Part shown: positions 27,643 through 37,336 of the stretch, piece after piece
How positions within the stretch are numbered: position 1 is the stretch's first letter
How the letters are laid out: the number at the start of each line of letters is the position of its first letter
Origin: Paenibacillus xylanivorans
GTDB taxonomy: Bacteria > Bacillota > Bacilli > Paenibacillales > Paenibacillaceae
Direction of reading: 5' to 3'
NCBI RefSeq assembly: GCF_001280595.1
Contig: NZ_LITU01000034.1
Span: forward strand, 19,374 to 83,373
Length of the DNA: 64,000 bases
Made by a program: the position numbers and the translations under genes
Notes under the pieces: generated by a model
What the model saw: only the letters and a program-made list of their open reading frames with translations
What the model was told of the DNA's origin: nothing
Databases searched by the model: none

Positions 27643-28332
27643 CTACTTTTTCAACATGAAAATGGCGATTTGAGTCCGATCACGCAAACTAAGCTTGCCA
27701 AGAATATCGGTAACATAGTTTTTGACCGTGCCTTCGCTCAAGAATAGTTTTGCAGCAATTTCTTTATTGGATAGCCCTTCCGAGATAGCCTCTGCAACAG
27801 CCAGTTCCATTCGGGTTAGTCCGTATGAATCAATGGGTTCATTTGTCCGAGGCGCTGCAGCAGGACGGAGCAAACTCGCGAGCTTACGAGCAATATCAGG
27901 ATGAATCAACATATCCCCGTTATGTACTGTCTTGATGCCCTGAATGATCCGGTCAGGGGGCACATTTTTGAGCAAATAACCGCTGGCCCCGTTTTGCAAA
28001 GCCTGAATAATATACTCATCATCGTCAAACGTGGTAAGCATCAGTACACGCACGTCAGGGAAGCGTGTCTTAATGATTCGGGTACCTTCAACTCCGTCAC
28101 AATCGGGCATGCGAATATCCATAAGTACAACGTCGGCAGGTGTTCCTGATTCCAGCAGTTCCAGAGCTTCTCGTCCGTTTGAAGCTGTAGCTGTAACGCT
28201 AATACCGGGATCGAGCCCGAGCAGGACTTTGAGACTTTCACGGATAAAGGAATCATCATCCGCAAGTATCAGCCGAATGGACTGAGGTCGGACAGAATGG
28301 CTCGAGTTATTTAATTCATTCAGGTCAGACAT
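27643..28332 (-). CDS. NarL/LuxR-type response regulator (LnrK-like)
   Basis: A 229-aa two-component regulator. Receiver domain with acidic pocket ADDDSF and phospho-acceptor D72 (VLMDIRMP); LuxR-type helix-turn-helix near residues 165-220 (LTRMELAVAEAISEGLSNKEIAAKLFLSEGTVKNYV). It lies 19 bases after the kinase gene in the same transcript. The pair is divergent from a three-gene ABC-2 exporter, which it probably activates, as LnrK does for lnrLMN in B. subtilis. Confidence 0.88.
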   Translation of the reverse strand: MSDLNELNNSSHSVRPQSIRLILADDDSFIRESLKVLLGLDPGISVTATASNGREALELLESGTPADVVLMDIRMPDCDGVEGTRIIKTRFPDVRVLMLTTFDDDEYIIQALQNGASGYLLKNVPPDRIIQGIKTVHNGDMLIHPDIARKLASLLRPAAAPRTNEPIDSYGLTRMELAVAEAISEGLSNKEIAAKLFLSEGTVKNYVTDILGKLSLRDRTQIAIFMLKK

Positions 28333-28351
28333 GAGAAAATCACTTCCTTTT

Positions 28352-29620
28352 TCAGATCAGTTCAGCTTTGTTCGTCATGGGCAGGCGTGTAATCACCGTA
28401 TAGGGATAGTCCGGTTTGATCTCCAGTTTCCCTCCAACCAACTGTGTGCGTAGACGCATACCTTCAAGCCCCATGCCGATCCCTGTAAACTCTGCCTTTA
28501 CACTCGGGTTAGCACGAGATTCTTCATGACTTGCTTTTGTTTGTTCCTTCGTGGAAAGGGTATGGATCTTCCCATCGTTGCTGACAGCCATGCAGATTTC
28601 CCTTTCTCCAAATTCCAGTTCCACCGTAATCGTAGTGGCGTTCCCATGACGGAGGGCATTGGTCACAGCCTCTTTGGCATTTTTGTACAAGACGATCTGC
28701 ATACTGGGATAGAGTACATGTGAATGTCCACGGACTTCGTAAATCGTCTTCACACCCGTTTCCCGGCCAACGTCTTCCAGAAGACGATCCAGTGCGTAGG
28801 CATCGGATATATAAGAGCTAGGCCGCAATTTGTGAAGCGTGGTTCGCATGTCATCCATACTGGCGGCCAATTGATCGCGAATCTGTTTCACCATTTCCGT
28901 TCCCTGTTCCGGATGTATAGGGATAGTCAGGAGGGCTGCCTCAGACATCATTTTGGTGCGAATCAGGCGGTGACCAATATCATCATGAAGCTGCCTAGAT
29001 ATCCGGGTACGCTCCTCAACCTGTGCAGTCCCTTCAAGCTGCTTCGTGAATTGCAGCAATTGTTCGCGTGCCTCCTGAAGCTCGTAATGTTTACTGCGCA
29101 GCTCATCATACACCTGTTCAAGCTGCCCACGGCTGCTCGCGCTTCTAGACCCCTGCCAAGAGAGTGTTGAGGTGATGAGCAGGAGCAAGTTACCTGCAAC
29201 CCGAGCGATTGTCTCTTGGGTGAAGGGAGTGACCTCGTTTGGGTGAATTGAAAGCCATGCATGAAGCCCCTGTGGTGGGGCGTAATACCAATGTAACGCG
29301 ATATTGCTGGCGATAAGCTGAATTGCGAGCATTAACCAACGCTGGGCCCCATCCAGTCTGTACATGTACACATAAAGCGCAGATAAGGAGAGGAAAAACA
29401 TAAATGGGCCATATAGAGCGATCAGCCAGCAGCTGAAAAGGATTTCGGCCACAAGCAGCAAACGCTGCATACTTGAACGGGTGAAGTCCTTCCACACCGC
29501 GAGTCCAAGTGCAATGATTATATACAGCGTATAGCTATCTTCTTGTTCCAGTGGTAGCACCAGAATATACAGGACCGCGGGAACTATGAGTAAACCGTAT
29601 TGCAGCAACCGCATCGGCAT
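28352..29620 (-). CDS. Sensor histidine kinase, HisKA_3 family (LnrJ-like)
   Basis: A 422-aa membrane kinase. Five to six hydrophobic helices (residues ~5-155) with almost no extracellular domain, a short coiled coil, then the dimerisation domain with H212 (RISRQLHDDIGHR) and an ATPase domain with N-box NAKEAVTNALRHG and G-box GIGMGLEGM. Such intramembrane-sensing kinases typically detect membrane-acting compounds, often with the help of the neighbouring transporter. ATG 29620 follows AAAGGAT. Confidence 0.88.
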   Translation of the reverse strand: MPMRLLQYGLLIVPAVLYILVLPLEQEDSYTLYIIIALGLAVWKDFTRSSMQRLLLVAEILFSCWLIALYGPFMFFLSLSALYVYMYRLDGAQRWLMLAIQLIASNIALHWYYAPPQGLHAWLSIHPNEVTPFTQETIARVAGNLLLLITSTLSWQGSRSASSRGQLEQVYDELRSKHYELQEAREQLLQFTKQLEGTAQVEERTRISRQLHDDIGHRLIRTKMMSEAALLTIPIHPEQGTEMVKQIRDQLAASMDDMRTTLHKLRPSSYISDAYALDRLLEDVGRETGVKTIYEVRGHSHVLYPSMQIVLYKNAKEAVTNALRHGNATTITVELEFGEREICMAVSNDGKIHTLSTKEQTKASHEESRANPSVKAEFTGIGMGLEGMRLRTQLVGGKLEIKPDYPYTVITRLPMTNKAELI

Positions 29621-29710
29621 ATGTCAGAGACATCCTTTATTTTAGAAGTGAAGGTATACCTTCCGGTAAACTATGTCGATTATATCATAGGCCGTTTTCC
29701 CAACCGAAGA

Positions 29711-29722
29711 TGACTTAAGTCA
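29711..29722. promoter_or_regulatory. Palindrome TGACTTAAGTCA, candidate response-regulator site
   Basis: A perfect 12-bp inverted repeat in the 208-base divergent region. A good -10 (TATAAT, 29783-29788) for the exporter genes lies about 60 bases downstream with no good -35, a pattern expected of an activator-dependent promoter. Confidence 0.5.
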
Positions 29723-29828
29723 CCTTTGTTTCATGACCTTTCGTACCTTCGCAGAAGATCACAATTCGTTACAATACAGATATATAATCCAATGGCAGGA
29801 AACTGGACGGAAGAGGAGTGTATAATCT

Positions 29829-30764
29829 ATGGCTATGCTTGAAGTGGATCATGTAGTAAAACGATATGGCAGCAAGCTGTCGGTGGATCATTTAAATCTG
29901 AGTGTCGGTAAAGGTGAAATTTTTGGATTGCTTGGACCCAATGGAGCAGGTAAAAGTACCACTATTAGCATGATTGCCGGTCTATTAAATATGGATCAAG
30001 GTGAAATTCGATTGGATGGCATATCGGTCAAGGAACGGCCACTTGAAGTGAAACGCAAAATCGGGCTGGTACCACAGGATCTGGCTCTATACGAAACGAT
30101 GACTGCTGCGGAGAATGTAACTTTTTTTGCTCGATTATACGGACTCCGTGGAAAAATGCTTAAAGAAAGAGTGCAGGAATCTCTCGAATTTGTAGGTTTG
30201 CAGGACAAAGCGAAGGATGCCCCATCCACTTTTTCTGGCGGTATGAAACGCAGGCTGAACATTGCGTGTGCCATTATGCATCGGCCGGATCTAATCATTA
30301 TGGATGAACCAACAGTGGGCATTGACCCGCAATCGCGCAATCATATTTTGGAGTCGGTCCGTACGCTTAATCAGATGGGATCAACCATCATTTATACAAG
30401 TCATTACATGGAGGAAGTTGCTGCAATCAGTCACCGGGTAGCGATTATGGATCAGGGCCACATCATTGCCTGCGGCACCGAAGCAGAGCTGAGAGAACGG
30501 GTTGCATCTGAGGAAAAAATAGTGCTCACCACTTCAGGCGTTGGTCCAGCTGTTGTGGAAGAATTAAAGCTTCACCCCCGTGTGCGGGCGGTAGAAGTAT
30601 CAGACGATACATTGACCGTTACGCTGCCTTCTGCACAGCAGGATCTACAGGATATGCTCTTCATTTGCAGCAAACATGAAATCTCCATTCAATCGCTCAA
30701 GGTCGAAGAGCCTGATCTGGAAACGCTCTTCCTCAATCTGACCGGACGTACGCTTCGGGACTAG
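29829..30764 (+). CDS. ABC exporter ATP-binding protein (LnrL-like)
   Basis: A 311-aa ATPase with Walker A GPNGAGKST, signature FSGGMKRRLNIA, Walker B LIIMDEPTVGID and the extended C-terminal DrrA-type domain. It precedes two ABC-2 permeases and faces a kinase/regulator pair. The set and the protein lengths (about 311, 396 and 392 aa) fit the LnrLMN exporter of B. subtilis, which removes linearmycins and similar polyenes. The actual substrate here is unknown. Confidence 0.9.
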   Translation: MAMLEVDHVVKRYGSKLSVDHLNLSVGKGEIFGLLGPNGAGKSTTISMIAGLLNMDQGEIRLDGISVKERPLEVKRKIGLVPQDLALYETMTAAENVTFFARLYGLRGKMLKERVQESLEFVGLQDKAKDAPSTFSGGMKRRLNIACAIMHRPDLIIMDEPTVGIDPQSRNHILESVRTLNQMGSTIIYTSHYMEEVAAISHRVAIMDQGHIIACGTEAELRERVASEEKIVLTTSGVGPAVVEELKLHPRVRAVEVSDDTLTVTLPSAQQDLQDMLFICSKHEISIQSLKVEEPDLETLFLNLTGRTLRD

Positions 30765-30775
30765 GAGGATCTCAG

Positions 30776-31966
30776 ATGAACATATGGCATATTTGCATCT
30801 TTGAGTTGAGACGGATTCTAAGAATTCGCTCCGTTCTGTTGAATCTGTTTATTCTGCCGCTGCTGCTCATCTTTATATTGGGTACTGCACTTTCCAGTAC
30901 AATGGGGACGGCAAAAGAAGCCATACCTGACCCGGTGAGAGTAGGGATCATTCAGACTGAAGAAAATTCCGATTCCGATGCGATCAGCAAAGCTTTGAAT
31001 ACATTTGTGACATCCCCGGCGGTAGCCGACATCATGAAGGTACAGAACATTTCTACGGAGGAAGAGGCTGTAAGTGCACTGCGACGTGGTGACCTGGATT
31101 TTGCCGTAATAGTCCCATCCAATTTAGAAGAGCAGATCATGAAAGGGGAGGAGGCGAAGTTGCAATGGATATTGGGGAAAGATGGCACGCTCAATGTCGT
31201 GGGGCAGACTTTGTTTACGCGGTTCACGGATGAACTCAACAGCAAGGTCGCTGCGGCAAAAGTGTTAGGTCCTGACGCAGTAGCTGCAATGGCTGAGCGC
31301 TCACAGACCAGTAGGGAGAGCTCTTCATATATAACCGTCAGCAGTCCCGGAAAAGCGGGGACCTCTTATAGTGCTTCACAATATTATGCGGCTTCGATGC
31401 TCGCCATGTTCATGCTTTACTCGGGCATGACAACCAGCAACAGCCTGTTTGGTGAGAGAGACAAAAAAACGCTAACTCGCCTACAGGCAGCTCCGATTGG
31501 CAATGGGGTCATTTTTGCAGGGAAAATTGCAGGCAACAGCCTGATTGCTTTCATGCAGGCCATCATCATCGTACTGATGACGGATTGGTTATATGGTGTG
31601 AACTGGGGCACACATCCCTGGCTGATTGTTTTGATCTGTGTGCTAATTACGCTGGCTTCCATGACTCTCGGCGTGATCGTTGCCCTGGTTTGCAAAAATG
31701 CCGCATCGGCAAGTGCCGCTCTTCAAGGCATCATTATTGCCATGACGTTTATCAGCGGTGGATTTACACCCATTGCCATTGGTTTTGTACAGCGGATAAG
31801 CGAATTTACGGTAAATCACTGGGCTCTGCAAAGTTTTCTGCGGATGATGCTGGACGCTCCCGTAAGTGAGATTATGTACAGCATCATGATGCTTGGTGCG
31901 GTATGTGCGGTAATGGTGGCGGTAGCGGCACTAGTCTATAGAAAGGCGGGGTATCGCTATGAATAG
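30776..31966 (+). CDS. ABC-2 type permease (LnrM-like)
   Basis: A 396-aa permease: one helix at residues ~20-45, an extracellular domain of about 170 residues, then five to six helices (~205-390) including MLAMFMLYSGMTTSNSLFGERDKKTLTRLQAAPI, the usual ABC-2 coupling region. It starts 11 bases after the ATPase gene, behind AGGAGG, and overlaps the next gene by 8 bases. Confidence 0.87.
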   Translation: MNIWHICIFELRRILRIRSVLLNLFILPLLLIFILGTALSSTMGTAKEAIPDPVRVGIIQTEENSDSDAISKALNTFVTSPAVADIMKVQNISTEEEAVSALRRGDLDFAVIVPSNLEEQIMKGEEAKLQWILGKDGTLNVVGQTLFTRFTDELNSKVAAAKVLGPDAVAAMAERSQTSRESSSYITVSSPGKAGTSYSASQYYAASMLAMFMLYSGMTTSNSLFGERDKKTLTRLQAAPIGNGVIFAGKIAGNSLIAFMQAIIIVLMTDWLYGVNWGTHPWLIVLICVLITLASMTLGVIVALVCKNAASASAALQGIIIAMTFISGGFTPIAIGFVQRISEFTVNHWALQSFLRMMLDAPVSEIMYSIMMLGAVCAVMVAVAALVYRKAGYRYE

Positions 31967-33137
31967 CCTGAATATTGCCTGGTTGATGATCCGACGCACG
32001 ATATTGCGCAAACGGGGTTTCATCACGTTCTTTCTTCTTCCTTGCCTTGTCGTCACAGGAACAATTGCGCTGTTTGGGAGCGAGGAGGGGACACGTGCGG
32101 TCATTCCTTATGTAAACGAGGATCAGGGTGCAGCAGGCAGATGGATCTTGGATGAGCTTGTCCGCAAAGAGGAATATCTGCTCAAGCCCATGAATGACGT
32201 TGCGGAAGTTAAGGAAGCTATCGCGCAGCAAAGGGGGAGTTCCGGACTCGTTATCCCGGCGCATTATACGGACAATTTACTACAAGGCAAACAGCCTGAA
32301 GTTCAGCTGGTAGAACTTCGTGTCAGTGAAAGTTCCTATACGCTGAGAGCTGCGGTTGAAGGTTTGGCGGCGGGTTTGAATCAATCTGCTTCGGCAGTAT
32401 TGGCAGCGACAGATGCGGCTTCGAGTGAGACTCCTGATCCAGCTCTGGCAGAAGCAAAATTTAAAGAGTTGTTACTTGAACTGGGCAAACATCAAATTTC
32501 GGGTGAAGCAACTGAACTGCAGATTTATCCCAAACCGGGTCTGAACAACGTAACCGGATTTACGATCATGTTCATGATGGGTCTGCTGACCAGCACAGTT
32601 GCTGTTATTATGGAAGACCGCAGGCAGCGTACGATGGCAAGAGTCTACACGGCTCCGGTCCGTGCCTATGAAATCGCACTGGGCAATTTTCTGGGGAGTT
32701 TTGCGATCGGTTTGATCCAAATTGTTTTGGTGCTGGGGATTAGCAGATGGGTGCTTCATTATGATGCGGGGATTCCATTTGGCATCCACCTTCTCATTCT
32801 GGCCGCATTTATGCTGGTCTCCATGGGGATTGCGAGTACGGTTGCCGGATTGATTCGTGAATCCAAAAATGCAAACATGCTGAATTCGCTGATCATCACG
32901 CCGACGTGCATGATTGGTGGCTGTTTCTGGCCGCTGTCGATCATGCCGGATTATATGCAAAAACTCGCTAATTTTGTTCCGCAGAAATGGGCGATTCAGG
33001 CGGTGGAAACGATCTCTGCTGGCGGTACGTTGTCGGACATTGCACTGCCGCTGTTGATTCTGTTTGGCATGGCAGCCATCTTGCTGACAGTGGGTTCTGC
33101 GATTCTTCGTCCCAGCCAGCCAGGCGTAGATGCATAA
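31959..33137 (+). CDS. ABC-2 type permease (LnrN-like)
   Basis: A 392-aa permease with the same layout as the upstream gene (helix ~18-40, extracellular domain, then TGFTIMFMMGLLTSTVAVIMEDRRQRTMARVYTAPV and further helices). The two permeases probably form a heterodimer. The 8-base overlap suggests coupled translation and a fixed ratio. Confidence 0.87.
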   Translation: MNSLNIAWLMIRRTILRKRGFITFFLLPCLVVTGTIALFGSEEGTRAVIPYVNEDQGAAGRWILDELVRKEEYLLKPMNDVAEVKEAIAQQRGSSGLVIPAHYTDNLLQGKQPEVQLVELRVSESSYTLRAAVEGLAAGLNQSASAVLAATDAASSETPDPALAEAKFKELLLELGKHQISGEATELQIYPKPGLNNVTGFTIMFMMGLLTSTVAVIMEDRRQRTMARVYTAPVRAYEIALGNFLGSFAIGLIQIVLVLGISRWVLHYDAGIPFGIHLLILAAFMLVSMGIASTVAGLIRESKNANMLNSLIITPTCMIGGCFWPLSIMPDYMQKLANFVPQKWAIQAVETISAGGTLSDIALPLLILFGMAAILLTVGSAILRPSQPGVDA

Positions 33138-33250
33138 TGTATGAAATCGGTTGTATGATGAGGTAATCCATCGGATGCCATTACCATAAAACGAAAAAAC
33201 AAATGAGCTGCCGTTTTATCAATAGAAGATAGAAGTAATAAACCAAAAAA

Positions 33251-33291
33251 AACGATCTACTGAATTCAATTCAGCAGATCGTTTTTTTTAT
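33251..33291. terminator. Bidirectional terminator between exporter and motB
   Basis: ACGATCT-A-CTGAATT pairs with AATTCAG-C-AGATCGT around a single C, flanked by eight A and eight T. Genes are convergent. Confidence 0.88.
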
Positions 33292-33328
33292 AGTAAAGCA
33301 AGGATGCTTCTACGCGAAATGTTGGAGA

Positions 33329-34171
33329 TTAAGGCTGGAGTTGACGCAAGACGGTGATTTCCACACGTCTATTTTTTTGCCGCCCTGCAGCGGTGGTATT
33401 ATCCCCAGTTGGGCGGGTGTCCGCATATCCGGCATATTGAAAACCGTCAGGGTCAAGCTTTTCTTTGTCGATAAAAAATCGCAATACAGACAGTGCGCGT
33501 TCACCGGAAAGCTCCCAATTGTCTTTATAGGTAGCATTCGCCCCGACAGGAACGTTATCCGTATGGCCTTCAATGCTGACAACGGTGCTCAGATCACGGA
33601 ACAGGCTGGCCAATTTGCTCAGTGTGGGTGCAGCATCGCCTTTGAGGGCAGCTTGTCCCTGATCAAACAGGAAGCGGTCACTGAGTGTAATGGAGATGCC
33701 CTGAGGCTTGTCCGCAACAAAAATCTGATTTTCCAGTTTATTGTCCTCGATATACTGGGTAATCACATTGAATAGATTTTGTAGTTCCTGCTCCTGTGAT
33801 CTGAATTGCTCTTCCCGCTCCGTAAGTGGCTGATCATCATTTTCTGTCGTACCTGTCTCGGAGCCGGAAGAAGATCCTCCGCCTTCTCCGGGGTCTTCTC
33901 CCTGAATCTCGGAAGGCGGATTTTTGGTAATGGCTTGTCCCGCTGTGCCAGCAATCCCTTCACCTTGGTCAAGCAGGGAGTTGGATTGGTTAAATGTATT
34001 TTGCAACGATTGAGTAACCACATCGTATTTACCAGAATCCAGATGGCTCATGGCATACATGATCACAAAAAAGATCAGCAGCAGGGTAATGAGATCGGCA
34101 TAGGTAATCATCCAGCGATCGCGATGATCTCCAGGTTCACGTTTTCCGCGCCGTTTACTGCGCCGACTCAT
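33329..34171 (-). CDS. motB: Flagellar stator protein MotB (or MotS)
   Basis: A 280-aa stator subunit: basic N-terminus, one transmembrane helix with the ion-carrying D26 (MITYADLITLLLIFFVIMYAMS), a low-complexity Gly/Ser/Glu linker (~85-120), and a C-terminal OmpA-like peptidoglycan-binding domain (~150-275; SIEGHTDNVPV, and LSGERALSVLRFF). It anchors the stator to the wall while ions pass through the helix. Proton or sodium coupling (MotB or MotS) cannot be told with certainty from sequence. Confidence 0.88.
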   Translation of the reverse strand: MSRRSKRRGKREPGDHRDRWMITYADLITLLLIFFVIMYAMSHLDSGKYDVVTQSLQNTFNQSNSLLDQGEGIAGTAGQAITKNPPSEIQGEDPGEGGGSSSGSETGTTENDDQPLTEREEQFRSQEQELQNLFNVITQYIEDNKLENQIFVADKPQGISITLSDRFLFDQGQAALKGDAAPTLSKLASLFRDLSTVVSIEGHTDNVPVGANATYKDNWELSGERALSVLRFFIDKEKLDPDGFQYAGYADTRPTGDNTTAAGRQKNRRVEITVLRQLQP

Positions 34172-34952
34172 CCAATCCCTCCTTCACTGCAGGACGTGTG
34201 ATCTGGCGGTGAGTGAGTGTGAAGGACTCCAGCCGTTTACGCACGAGCTGAGGGTTCTCTCCATTCTGGATGGAAAGCACACCTTCGAGCAGCATTTCCA
34301 TCGTCTGAATTTCGTCTGCTCCACGGGATTTAATTTTGGAAGCAATGGGTAAAAAGATAAGATTGGCACTGGCGACCCCGTACAGGGTTGCGGTAAAGGC
34401 AACAGCAATCGCTGGTCCGAGTCCGGTAGGATCGGTCAGACTGCCGAGTACCTGAATAAGTCCCATCACGGTACCAATGATACCCATCGTTGGAGCATAA
34501 CCGCCTGCTGATTCAAAGATTTTGGCATAACCTTCATATTTTTGTTCGACGGAATCAATTTCCATCTCCATGATCTGGCGAACAACATCCTGATCTGTGC
34601 CATCGACAACCATCTGAATTCCGTCTTGCAAAAATGGATGCGGATGGTCCATCACTTTCCGTTCCAGTGCAAGCACGCCTGAGCGGCGAGCAATTGAAGA
34701 CATATCTACAAGTTCTTCAACCCACTGGCTTGAGTCATTGTTGCTACGCCCAAAGGCCATGCGCAGAGCAGCCGGAATTGTACGCAGCCGATGTGCAGGG
34801 AAACTGGCAACGATTGCAGCAATCGTCCCACCAAATACAATTAGAGCAGCGGTCTTTTGCATCAGACCTGATAATTGGCCGCCTTCCCACAAAAAACCAC
34901 TAATGACTGCGGCAATCCCGGCAATAATGCCGATAAGTGTTGCAATATCCAT
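34155..34952 (-). CDS. motA: Flagellar stator protein MotA (or MotP)
   Basis: A 265-aa membrane protein with four helices (residues ~1-20, ~30-50, ~145-170 and ~180-205) and a cytoplasmic loop between helices 2 and 3 that contacts FliG. GYAPTMGIIGTVMGLIQVLGSL is the family signature before and in helix 3. It overlaps motB by 17 bases, typical for stator operons. No other flagellar gene is near; the pair is a free-standing stator unit. Confidence 0.9.
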   Translation of the reverse strand: MDIATLIGIIAGIAAVISGFLWEGGQLSGLMQKTAALIVFGGTIAAIVASFPAHRLRTIPAALRMAFGRSNNDSSQWVEELVDMSSIARRSGVLALERKVMDHPHPFLQDGIQMVVDGTDQDVVRQIMEMEIDSVEQKYEGYAKIFESAGGYAPTMGIIGTVMGLIQVLGSLTDPTGLGPAIAVAFTATLYGVASANLIFLPIASKIKSRGADEIQTMEMLLEGVLSIQNGENPQLVRKRLESFTLTHRQITRPAVKEGLDESAQ

Positions 34953-34983
34953 AAATTAACCAACTCCTATCTTTACTTCGCGA

Positions 34984-35032
34984 TTGCATCACTTGCATTG
35001 ACGAGGTATAATTAAACGGGAACAAATATTCC
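34984..35032 (+). promoter_or_regulatory. uvrB promoter with candidate LexA (SOS) box
   Basis: TTGCAT (34984-34989), 17-base spacer, TATAAT (35007-35012). GGAACAAATATTCC (35019-35032), at the expected transcription start, matches 12 of 14 positions of the Gram-positive LexA/DinR consensus CGAACRNRYGTTYC. Repression by LexA would fit uvrAB as SOS genes. Confidence 0.65.
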
Positions 35033-35121
35033 TATTACTATAAGTTTTCCCATATGTAAATTCGGGGAACTTCGACAATATATAGTGACTATTATTTTAG
35101 ACGATAGGGTGAGATACGGCA

Positions 35122-37113
35122 ATGAGCGATATTATAATGAGCGACAAAACGTTCGAAATTGAGTCAGAGTTTTCTCCCCAAGGTGACCAGCCTTCAGCCA
35201 TTGAAGAATTGGTGAAGGGGGTTCAGGAGGGGAAGAGATATCAGACGCTGCTGGGTGCAACCGGTACGGGTAAGACGTTCACCATTGCACAGACGATTGC
35301 CAAGCTGCAACGTCCCACGCTGGTTATTGCCCACAATAAAACGCTGGCAGCACAGCTTGCAAGTGAGTTCAAAGACTTCTTTCCGAATAATATGGTTGAG
35401 TATTTTGTCAGTTACTACGATTACTTTCAGCCAGAGGCCTATATTCCTTCCTCGGATACGTATATCGAGAAGGATTCGAGTATTAACGAAGAGATTGATA
35501 AGTTGCGCCATGCGGCTACGAGTTCATTGTTTGAACGCAGGGATGTCATTATTGTAGCGAGTGTATCCTGCATTTATGGTTTGGGTTCGCCGCATTCGTA
35601 TTCCAGCATGCTTTTATCGCTACGTGTGGGGATGGAGAAACCACGCAATCAGATTTTGTCTCGTCTGGTAGAGATTCAATATCAGCGAAATGACATTAAC
35701 TTTGTGCGTGGGACGTTCCGCGTTCGCGGCGACGTTATCGAAATTTTCCCGGCATCGAAGGGTGAACATGCGATTCGAGTGGAATTGTTCGGAGATGAAA
35801 TTGAGAAAATTACGGAGATTGATGTGTTAACCGGAGAACTGGTTGGCGAACGTGAACATATTGCCATCTTCCCGGCGTCTCACTTTGTAACCCAAGAAGA
35901 GACGATGAAGGTTGCCCTTGTGAACATTGAGCGTGAACTGGAAGAGCGTCTTGAAGTATTGCGTGATCAGGGTAAATTGCTGGAGGCTCAGCGACTGGAG
36001 CAACGTACGCGATACGATATCGAGATGATGAAGGAAGTTGGATTCTGTTCAGGAATCGAGAACTATTCCGGACCACTGACATTCCGCGAGCGTGGCGATA
36101 CACCTTACACATTAATGGACTATTTTCCGGATGACATGTTGATTGTGGTCGATGAGTCCCACGTGACTCTGCCACAGATCCGTGCGATGTATAACGGTGA
36201 CCAAGCACGGAAAACAGTGCTGGTGGATCATGGATTCCGTCTGCCATCTGCACTGGATAATCGACCGCTCAAATTTGATGAGTTTGAAGGAAAGATGGAT
36301 CAGATTATCTATGTATCCGCAACACCTGGTCCTTACGAGATTGAGCATACGGACACGATGGTACAACAGATCATTCGTCCAACCGGTCTGCTCGATCCAA
36401 TCATTGAACTGCGTCCAACGAAGGGACAGATCGATGACTTGATTGGTGAGATTAATGATCGGATTGCGAAAGACGAGCGTGTATTGATCACGACATTAAC
36501 GAAGAAGATGTCCGAGGATCTGACGGACTATCTGAAGGAGATCGGAATTAAGGTACGTTATTTGCACTCCGAGATAAAGACGTTAGAGCGTATGGCGATA
36601 CTACGTGATCTCAGGCTTGGAGTTTTCCATGTACTGATCGGGATCAACTTGCTCAGGGAAGGTCTGGATCTTCCAGAAGTTTCTCTGGTAGCCATTTTGG
36701 ATGCCGACAAGGAAGGCTTCCTGCGTTCCGAACGTTCACTGATCCAAACGATTGGTCGGGCGGCACGGAACAGCGAAGGTCGAGTCATTCTGTACGGTGA
36801 CAAAGTGACGGATTCGATGGATAAGGCGATTAAGGAAACGGAACGCCGCCGTGCAATCCAGATTGAATATAACGAAGAGCATGGCATTACACCACAGACG
36901 ATTCGCAAAAAAGTGCGCGATGTGATTGAAGCAACCAAAGTGGCCGAATCCAAAAAAGACTATCTTACAGGCGCTGCCGAGAAGATGTCGAAGAAGGACC
37001 GCCAGGCGCTTATTCAGCGCCTCGAGGCAGAGATGAAGGATGCTGCCAAAAACCTGCAGTTTGAGCGTGCGGCTGAACTTCGCGATGCATTGTTGGAACT
37101 TCGCGCGGAATAG
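35122..37113 (+). CDS. uvrB: Excinuclease ABC subunit B
   Basis: Damage-verifying helicase-like subunit of nucleotide excision repair. The 663-aa protein has Walker A GATGTGKT (residues 45-52), the beta-hairpin [12 protein letters not shown] that probes DNA, the helicase motifs DESHVT and [12 protein letters not shown], and the C-terminal UVR coiled coil (~625-660, [14 protein letters not shown]) that binds UvrC. Start at 35122 (or 35137, five codons later). Followed by uvrA after an unusually long 515-base gap. Confidence 0.97.
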   Translation: MSDIIMSDKTFEIESEFSPQGDQPSAIEELVKGVQEGKRYQTLLGATGTGKTFTIAQTIAKLQRPTLVIAHNKTLAAQLASEFKDFFPNNMVEYFVSYYDYFQPEAYIPSSDTYIEKDSSINEEIDKLRHAATSSLFERRDVIIVASVSCIYGLGSPHSYSSMLLSLRVGMEKPRNQILSRLVEIQYQRNDINFVRGTFRVRGDVIEIFPASKGEHAIRVELFGDEIEKITEIDVLTGELVGEREHIAIFPASHFVTQEETMKVALVNIERELEERLEVLRDQGKLLEAQRLEQRTRYDIEMMKEVGFCSGIENYSGPLTFRERGDTPYTLMDYFPDDMLIVVDESHVTLPQIRAMYNGDQARKTVLVDHGFRLPSALDNRPLKFDEFEGKMDQIIYVSATPGPYEIEHTDTMVQQIIRPTGLLDPIIELRPTKGQIDDLIGEINDRIAKDERVLITTLTKKMSEDLTDYLKEIGIKVRYLHSEIKTLERMAILRDLRLGVFHVLIGINLLREGLDLPEVSLVAILDADKEGFLRSERSLIQTIGRAARNSEGRVILYGDKVTDSMDKAIKETERRRAIQIEYNEEHGITPQTIRKKVRDVIEATKVAESKKDYLTGAAEKMSKKDRQALIQRLEAEMKDAAKNLQFERAAELRDALLELRAE

Positions 37114-37185
37114 CTCGTAAGGGCAGGTTGTTTAGAGATAAGTAGATGTACAGATAGTGAATATGTCGCTGCAAGGATAGATCAG

Positions 37186-37221
37186 CAACAAGAGAACGGC
37201 CGCGTGGCCGTTCTCTTGTTG
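37186..37221 (+). terminator. Strong hairpin after uvrB
   Basis: Perfect 16-bp stem CAACAAGAGAACGGCC / GGCCGTTCTCTTGTTG with loop GCGT. The trailing tract is TTGTTG rather than a pure T-run, so termination may be partial. Confidence 0.65.
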
Positions 37222-37336
37222 AGTAAGGAAATCAGTAATCTCTACCGGTAATTAGACATGTTGAAAACTTTAAATCAGGTCTATACTGATAGAAAAGTTG
37301 AAATTGGTTAAAAGGTTTATAGGAAAGCATTTGGAA

